A stretch of 11,388 bases of DNA from an uncultured Blautia sp. (GTDB lineage: Bacteria > Bacillota_A > Clostridia > Lachnospirales > Lachnospiraceae). This document shows, in pieces, positions 7,322 through 11,388 of the stretch. Below the pieces are notes generated by a model that saw only the letters and a list, made by a program, of their open reading frames with translations, was not told the DNA's origin and made no database searches. Location: the NCBI GenBank assembly GCA_905209435.1, contig CAJLTE010000096.1, forward strand, positions 1 through 11,388, written 5' to 3'. Within the stretch, counting starts at the first letter, position 1. Each line of letters starts with the position of its first letter. The position numbers were made by a program, and so were the translations under genes.

Positions 7322-7406
7322 GCGGAAGTGTCGGAACTGGCAGACGAGCAAGACTAAGGATCTTGTGAGCATTGCGCTCGTGTGGGTTCAAGTCCCATCT
7401 TCCGCA
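7322..7406 (+). tRNA. tRNA-Leu, anticodon AAG
   Basis: 85-nt class II tRNA. The acceptor stem GCGGAAG (7322-7328) pairs with CTTCCGC (7399-7405), discriminator A7406. The D-arm carries GG and AGA. The anticodon stem CAAGA/TCTTG encloses the loop CTAAGGA, so the anticodon is AAG (7356-7358). The long variable arm has a GAGC/GCTC stem (7367-7370 with 7376-7379). The T-arm is GTGGG-TTCAAGT-CCCAT (7382-7398). The CCA end is not encoded and must be added after transcription. An A at position 34 should be edited to inosine (by TadA in bacteria) to read CUU and possibly other CUN codons; many bacteria use GAG instead. It is a single-tRNA transcription unit with its own promoter and terminator. Confidence 0.97.
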
Positions 7407-7410
7407 TGAG

Positions 7411-7444
7411 AAACCTTGTATCTTAATTGATGCAAGGTTTTTTT
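7411..7444 (+). terminator. Rho-independent terminator of tRNA-Leu
   Basis: AAACCTTGTATC (7411-7422) pairs with GATGCAAGGTTT (7429-7440) as a 12-bp stem with one G-T pair and the loop TTAATT. A run of seven T (7438-7444) follows. It starts 5 nt after the tRNA. Confidence 0.93.
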
Positions 7445-7462
7445 GTTCTGTAGAACAAAAAA
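7439..7462. repeat. Near-perfect palindrome just after the tRNA terminator
   Basis: TTTTTTGTTCT (7439-7449) and AGAACAAAAAA (7452-7462) are 11-bp inverted arms with only two bases (GT) between them. It overlaps the T-run of the tRNA terminator. It could be a back-up terminator, one reading leftward, or a protein-binding dyad upstream of the PDZ-protein gene. The function is not determined. Confidence 0.6.
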
Positions 7463-7608
7463 CTCTTTGCTTGCTATAAAAGCCAAATTACTTATGCTGT
7501 ATTCATAAAAAATTCATATCTCTTTGTTAAAATAATTCATGGATTTATTAGTCCTGACCAATGATAGATTAGGCCTGGAATGATGGGAATACGGGAGACT
7601 TGAGTTTT

Positions 7609-8886
7609 ATGAAACAGGACAAAGAACGAAGAAAGGATACACAGGAGTATCAGTTTATACAGGAGACAATAAAGAAACCGCCAATTGAACGGAGAAGCAG
7701 AGTGCGCAGAGTTCTGGCAACTGCCGGATGCGGGATACTGTTTGGCGGATGTGCGGCAGTGACTTTTGTGGGAGTATTTCCTGTTCTGGCAGATAAAGAA
7801 GAAAATACGCAGCAGAGAATCGAACTGACTGAATCGGATATAGCAGACAGTGAGGAAGCTTCAACAGAAAACAGATATACAGAAGAGACAGATACTGATT
7901 CGCAGAGGGAAGAGAAGAGTCCTCTTGCAGTTTACGAAGAAACTTACAAAGAAGTACTGAAAATCTCACAACAATCACAGAAATCTCTTGTAAGTGTACA
8001 GGGGATTTCCAAGGATGAAAATCTGCTTGATAATTCTTATATGCAGCAGAGCGATTCGGAAGGTCTTATTTTTCTGGAAACAGATACACAATTTTATATC
8101 CTGACATATGAGGAAGAACTGGAAAACCTGCAGGAATTGCAGATTACTTTTTCAGACGGATCTACAGTGACCGGAGAGATATGTAAAGGCGATACAGATA
8201 CCGGACTTGCAGTTGCAACAGTGAAGAAGAGTCTTCTCAGCGACAGTACAAAGGAGAATATTGTGGTATCTGATCTGACAGGTACACAGAGTCCTGAGCA
8301 GAGTGATATGGTGATTGCTATCGGAAGTCCGGCCGGTGACAGTGATGCAGTGGCTTATGGAATGGTTACTTCTGTTTCAGAGAAGCTGGCAGCAGCAGAT
8401 ACAGAGTATGAAGTATTGGCCACAGACATGCAGGGAAATGAGGATGGAAGTGGAGTACTTCTGGACACGGCAGGTAATGTGACGGGTATGATTCTCAAAA
8501 CCAGCGAGAGTGAAGGGGATAATATTCATGCACTTTCTGTTTCACAGATTCTTTCACTGGTAGAGAGATTGTCAAACGGAGAGAAGGCAAGATATACAGG
8601 AATTTATGGCAAGGAAATAGAACAGGCACAATGCCGACATTTAGGAATCGGATCAGGACTTTATGTAGAACGTACAGAAACAGAATCTCCGGCAATGAAA
8701 GCGGGCATACAGTGTGGCGATATTATCAACAAAGTTGATGGAGAACTGACAAACAGTATGCAGTCTTATTATACATATCTGCAGACAAAGAAAGCAGGAG
8801 ATAAGATTACGGTGACTGTCCTGCGAAAGAATTCCGGTGGGGATTATGTAGAAAAGGATTATAAAGTAACAGTTGAAGAGAGATAA
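7609..8886 (+). CDS. Membrane-anchored HtrA-like PDZ protein, apparently protease-dead
   Basis: 425 aa. A basic cytoplasmic N-terminus (1-34) leads to a single membrane helix (about 36-61), an acidic linker (62-105), a trypsin-like HtrA/DegP-type fold (about 115-315), and a C-terminal PDZ domain (about 330-422). The layout matches Gram-positive HtrA proteins, which sit outside the membrane. However, the three protease positions seem lost: the His segment (usually TNNHV) reads LTYEEEL (165-171); the Asp motif (usually TDLAV) reads TGLAV (198-202, G199); and the Ser motif (usually GNSGGP) reads NEDGSG (277-282), placing Gly at the nucleophile position, with S281 one residue off. It may be a PDZ scaffold or chaperone. 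ATG 7609 is preferred over TTG 7600 because GGGAG (7593-7597) is then 11 nt away rather than 2. No clear promoter or terminator is visible. Confidence 0.85.
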   Translation: MKQDKERRKDTQEYQFIQETIKKPPIERRSRVRRVLATAGCGILFGGCAAVTFVGVFPVLADKEENTQQRIELTESDIADSEEASTENRYTEETDTDSQREEKSPLAVYEETYKEVLKISQQSQKSLVSVQGISKDENLLDNSYMQQSDSEGLIFLETDTQFYILTYEEELENLQELQITFSDGSTVTGEICKGDTDTGLAVATVKKSLLSDSTKENIVVSDLTGTQSPEQSDMVIAIGSPAGDSDAVAYGMVTSVSEKLAAADTEYEVLATDMQGNEDGSGVLLDTAGNVTGMILKTSESEGDNIHALSVSQILSLVERLSNGEKARYTGIYGKEIEQAQCRHLGIGSGLYVERTETESPAMKAGIQCGDIINKVDGELTNSMQSYYTYLQTKKAGDKITVTVLRKNSGGDYVEKDYKVTVEER

Positions 8887-8985
8887 CCTGACTTCTGTTG
8901 ATACAGATAATCCTGAATAAATTTCAAGATAGAAGGGTGCAATAATAATACAGACATTGGAACTGAAATCTTTATTGCGTAAATA

Positions 8986-9014
8986 TTGACATATGAAGAG
9001 TTATCAGGTTTGAT
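8986..9014 (+). promoter_or_regulatory. Candidate promoter of yhaM-rlmD
   Basis: A perfect -35 TTGACA (8986-8991) is followed after 17 bp by TTTGAT (9009-9014), a four-of-six match to the -10 consensus. It would start transcription near 9021, about 30 nt before yhaM. The 163-bp gap after the PDZ-protein gene shows no strong terminator, so read-through from upstream is also possible. Confidence 0.5.
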
Positions 9015-9049
9015 TATTGTAAATATAAAATAGATAGAGAGGCAGATTT

Positions 9050-9997
9050 ATGCGTTTTTTAAATGAATTACATGAGGGAGACAGAATCAGCGGGATTTAT
9101 CTGTGTAAGCAAAAACAGTCCGCGGTAACAAAGAACGGAAAACCGTATGAAAACATTATTCTTCAGGATAAGACCGGAATTATGGATGGTAAGATCTGGG
9201 ACCCGAATTCCCTGGGAATTGACGATTTTGATGCACTGGACTACATTGATGTAGTGGGAGATGTGACCAGCTTTGCAGGCGCTATGCAGTTAAATATCAA
9301 ACGTGTGCGCAAGGCAGCAGAGGACGAGTATGATCCGGCAGATTATCTTCCTGTAAGTGAGAACAGCACAGATGATATGTACAGCCAGCTGAGAGCATTT
9401 ATTGACAGTGTGGAGAATACTTATCTGTCTGCACTTCTGAAGAAATTATTTGTGGAAGATGAAGCTTTTGTGAAAGCGTTTGAAGGACATTCTGCAGCGA
9501 AGACAGTACATCACGGATTTATCGGCGGTCTGATGGAGCATACTCTGGGAGTGACCAGACTCTGCGATTATATGTCAAAGGCATACCCGGTCATCAACAG
9601 GGATTTACTGATCACAGCATCACTTCTTCATGATATCGGAAAGACAAAAGAATTATCTGCATTTCCGTTAAATGATTATACAGATGAAGGCCAGCTTCTG
9701 GGACATATTTATATGGGAGCGCAGATGATCAATGATCTTGCGCGCCAGATACCGGAATTTCCGGAGGTGCTTAAGAATGAACTGATCCATTGTATCCTGT
9801 CCCACCATGGAGAACTGGAATATGGTTCCCCGAAAAAACCTGCATTGGTGGAGGCCGTAGCCCTCAATCTTGCAGATAATACAGATGCAAGAATGGAAAC
9901 CATCACAGAGATTTTTGCAGCAAACAAGAGTAAAAAAGAGTGGCTTGGATATAATAAATTGTTTGAATCCAACTTAAGAAGAACAGATGAGGTGTAA
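9050..9997 (+). CDS. yhaM: YhaM-family 3'-5' exoribonuclease (OB-fold + HD domain)
   Basis: 315 aa, the same length as B. subtilis YhaM (about 314 aa). An N-terminal OB-fold nucleic-acid-binding domain (about 8-88, with ILQDKTGIMDGKIWD) is followed by an HD metal-dependent phosphohydrolase domain (about 145-300). Metal-binding motifs are visible: HHGF (154-157), EHT (163-165), the HD pair in LLHDIGK (H194, D195), SHHGE (251-255) and the last Asp motif in LADNTDARM (D276/D279). The family trims single-stranded RNA ends with Mn2+. AGAGG (9038-9042) lies 7 nt upstream of the ATG. The stop is only 5 nt before the rRNA methyltransferase start, so the two RNA-related genes are likely co-transcribed. 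The activity is inferred from family. Confidence 0.93.
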   Translation: MRFLNELHEGDRISGIYLCKQKQSAVTKNGKPYENIILQDKTGIMDGKIWDPNSLGIDDFDALDYIDVVGDVTSFAGAMQLNIKRVRKAAEDEYDPADYLPVSENSTDDMYSQLRAFIDSVENTYLSALLKKLFVEDEAFVKAFEGHSAAKTVHHGFIGGLMEHTLGVTRLCDYMSKAYPVINRDLLITASLLHDIGKTKELSAFPLNDYTDEGQLLGHIYMGAQMINDLARQIPEFPEVLKNELIHCILSHHGELEYGSPKKPALVEAVALNLADNTDARMETITEIFAANKSKKEWLGYNKLFESNLRRTDEV

Positions 9998-10002
9998 TCT
10001 TT

Positions 10003-11388
10003 ATGGAATTTCGTAAGAACGATCTTGTTACGTTAGAGATAGAAGATTGCGGAATTGACGGTGAAGGTATCGGAAAAGCCGATGGCTTCACCGTTTTTGT
10101 CAAGGACGCAGTAATCGGAGATACAGTAACAGCTAAAATCATTAAAGCAAAGAAGAATTATGGCTACGGCCGCCTGATGGAGGTACTCAAACCATCTCCA
10201 TACAGAGTAGAGCCGGAATGCGCCTTCGCCCGCCAGTGCGGCGGCTGCCAGCTTCAGGCACTTTCCTATGACCAGCAGCTTGTATTTAAGACAAATAAAG
10301 TCAAAGGTCATCTGGAGCGCATCGGAGGATTTACAGATATCCCTATGGAGCCGATCATTGGCATGGATGAGCTTTTCCATTACAGAAACAAAGCACAGTT
10401 TCCTGTAGGTAGAAATAAAGAGGGAAAAATCGTCACAGGCTTCTATGCGGGAAGAACCCACAACATTATTGAGAACCGTGACTGCGCACTTGGCGTAGCC
10501 GAGAACAAAGAAGTGCTGGACCGTGTGATCGCACATATGGAAAAATATGGCATTGAACCATACAATGAAGCAACAGGAAAAGGACTGGTACGCCATATCC
10601 TGATCCGCTACGGATATTTCACAAAAGAAGTGATGGTCTGTCTGATCCTCAACGGAAACAAAATCCCGAAAGAAAATGCGCTGGTAGAATCCCTGTGTGA
10701 AATCACGGGAATGACAAGCATTACCATTAATGTAAACAAGAAACGCAGCAACGTGATTCTCGGTGAAGAAATCCGCCTGCTCTGGGGACAGGAATACATC
10801 ACCGATAAGATTGGCGATATTTCCTACCAGATATCCCCACTCTCATTCTACCAGGTCAACCCAAGACAGACACAGAAACTCTACGCAAAAGCACTGGAAT
10901 ATGCAGACCTCCATGGCGAGGAAACAGTCTGGGATCTCTACTGCGGAATCGGAACTATTTCGCTGTTCCTGGCACAGAAAGCGAAATTTGTTCGCGGTGT
11001 AGAGATTGTTCCGGCGGCGATTGAGAACGCGAAAGAAAATGCGAAGCTTAACGGGCTGGAGAATACGGAATTCTTCGTGGGTAAAGCGGAAGAAGTATTG
11101 CCGAGAGAGTATAAGAAAAATGGTGTTTATGCGGACGTTATCGTTGTGGATCCACCTAGAAAGGGATGCGATGAGACATTGCTGGAGACTATGGTGGAGA
11201 TGAATCCGGAGAGGATTGTGTATGTCAGCTGCGATAGTGCTACGCTGGCGAGAGATTTGAAGTATTTGTGTGAGAGAGGGTATGAACTTCGCAAGGTCTG
11301 TGCGGTTGATCAGTTTGGGATGACTGTTCATTGTGAGACGGTTGTTCTTTTGTCCCAACAAAAACCAGATGACACGATAGAGATCGAC
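10003..11388 (+). CDS. rlmD: 23S rRNA (uracil-5-)-methyltransferase RlmD/RlmCD type, truncated by window edge
   Basis: 462 codons are open to the window edge with no stop. It methylates C5 of uridine in 23S rRNA using S-adenosylmethionine; E. coli RlmD targets U1939, and Gram-positive RlmCD also U747, which sequence alone does not settle. A TRAM RNA-binding domain (about 1-60) is followed by [4Fe-4S] ligands C73, C79, C82 and C161, the SAM-binding segment DLYCGIGT (311-318), DPPRKG (383-388), catalytic C410 in VSCDSATLARDL and general base E445 in HCETV, 35 residues later as in E. coli. The usual end of the enzyme is near residue 452, so SQQKPDDTIEID suggests a C-terminal extension. GAGGTG (9989-9994) is 8 nt before the ATG. 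Alanine codons switch sharply to GCG after codon 325. Confidence 0.95.
   Translation, partial: MEFRKNDLVTLEIEDCGIDGEGIGKADGFTVFVKDAVIGDTVTAKIIKAKKNYGYGRLMEVLKPSPYRVEPECAFARQCGGCQLQALSYDQQLVFKTNKVKGHLERIGGFTDIPMEPIIGMDELFHYRNKAQFPVGRNKEGKIVTGFYAGRTHNIIENRDCALGVAENKEVLDRVIAHMEKYGIEPYNEATGKGLVRHILIRYGYFTKEVMVCLILNGNKIPKENALVESLCEITGMTSITINVNKKRSNVILGEEIRLLWGQEYITDKIGDISYQISPLSFYQVNPRQTQKLYAKALEYADLHGEETVWDLYCGIGTISLFLAQKAKFVRGVEIVPAAIENAKENAKLNGLENTEFFVGKAEEVLPREYKKNGVYADVIVVDPPRKGCDETLLETMVEMNPERIVYVSCDSATLARDLKYLCERGYELRKVCAVDQFGMTVHCETVVLLSQQKPDDTIEID

Noticed and set aside
7600..7608. TTG start for the PDZ protein
   Set aside because: The ribosome binding site would be only 2 nt away; ATG three codons later has normal spacing.
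8939..8978. Inverted repeat GCAATAA/TTATTGC as a terminator after the PDZ-protein gene
   Set aside because: The arms are 7 bp, A/T-rich, 26 bp apart and not followed by a T-run.

Overview
The window looks like chromosomal DNA of a gut-type Clostridia bacterium, most likely a Lachnospiraceae (Blautia/Dorea/Ruminococcus-like). This rests on protein style, strong AGGAGG-type ribosome binding sites, a MutS2 with a C-terminal Smr domain, a YhaM-type OB-HD exoribonuclease, a Gram-positive two-component pair and a tRNA without an encoded CCA. Assignment is from protein recognition only; no search was run. Most genes are housekeeping and I see no phage, transposon, CRISPR or defence system.

Layout, left to right. 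Positions 1-340 hold four and a half tandem copies of a 75/76-bp G-rich unit built around an 8-bp hairpin with a GAA loop. Next is adenine deaminase (ade, + strand, 537-2261). It converges on a minus-strand cluster: mutS2 (6837-4456), then an OmpR/PhoB-type response regulator (4444-3743), then its membrane histidine kinase (3746-2334). The regulator's ribosome binding site overlaps the mutS2 stop codon and the kinase start overlaps the regulator stop as ATGA, so the three are probably one transcript. A 15-bp stem at 2308-2340 is a shared bidirectional terminator for ade and the kinase.

The intergenic region 6838-7321 separates mutS2 from rightward genes. It holds a likely mutS2 promoter with a 9-bp dyad just downstream, and a near-consensus promoter, itself covered by inverted repeats, for a tRNA-Leu (anticodon AAG) that ends in a textbook terminator. 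To the right lie a membrane-anchored HtrA-like PDZ protein that appears to have lost all three protease residues, then yhaM and a 23S rRNA uracil-5-methyltransferase (rlmD/rlmCD type). The last two are 5 bases apart, probably co-transcribed, and the methyltransferase runs off the right edge without a stop.

The observations most worth a second look are: the HtrA-like pseudoprotease; the hairpin-bearing tandem repeat; and two intragenic changes in alanine codon use. The first ~326 codons of ade and the last ~135 visible codons of rlmD prefer GCG, while the inner parts of both genes avoid it, which could mean mosaic (recombined) genes at both edges. No novel multi-gene system is evident.
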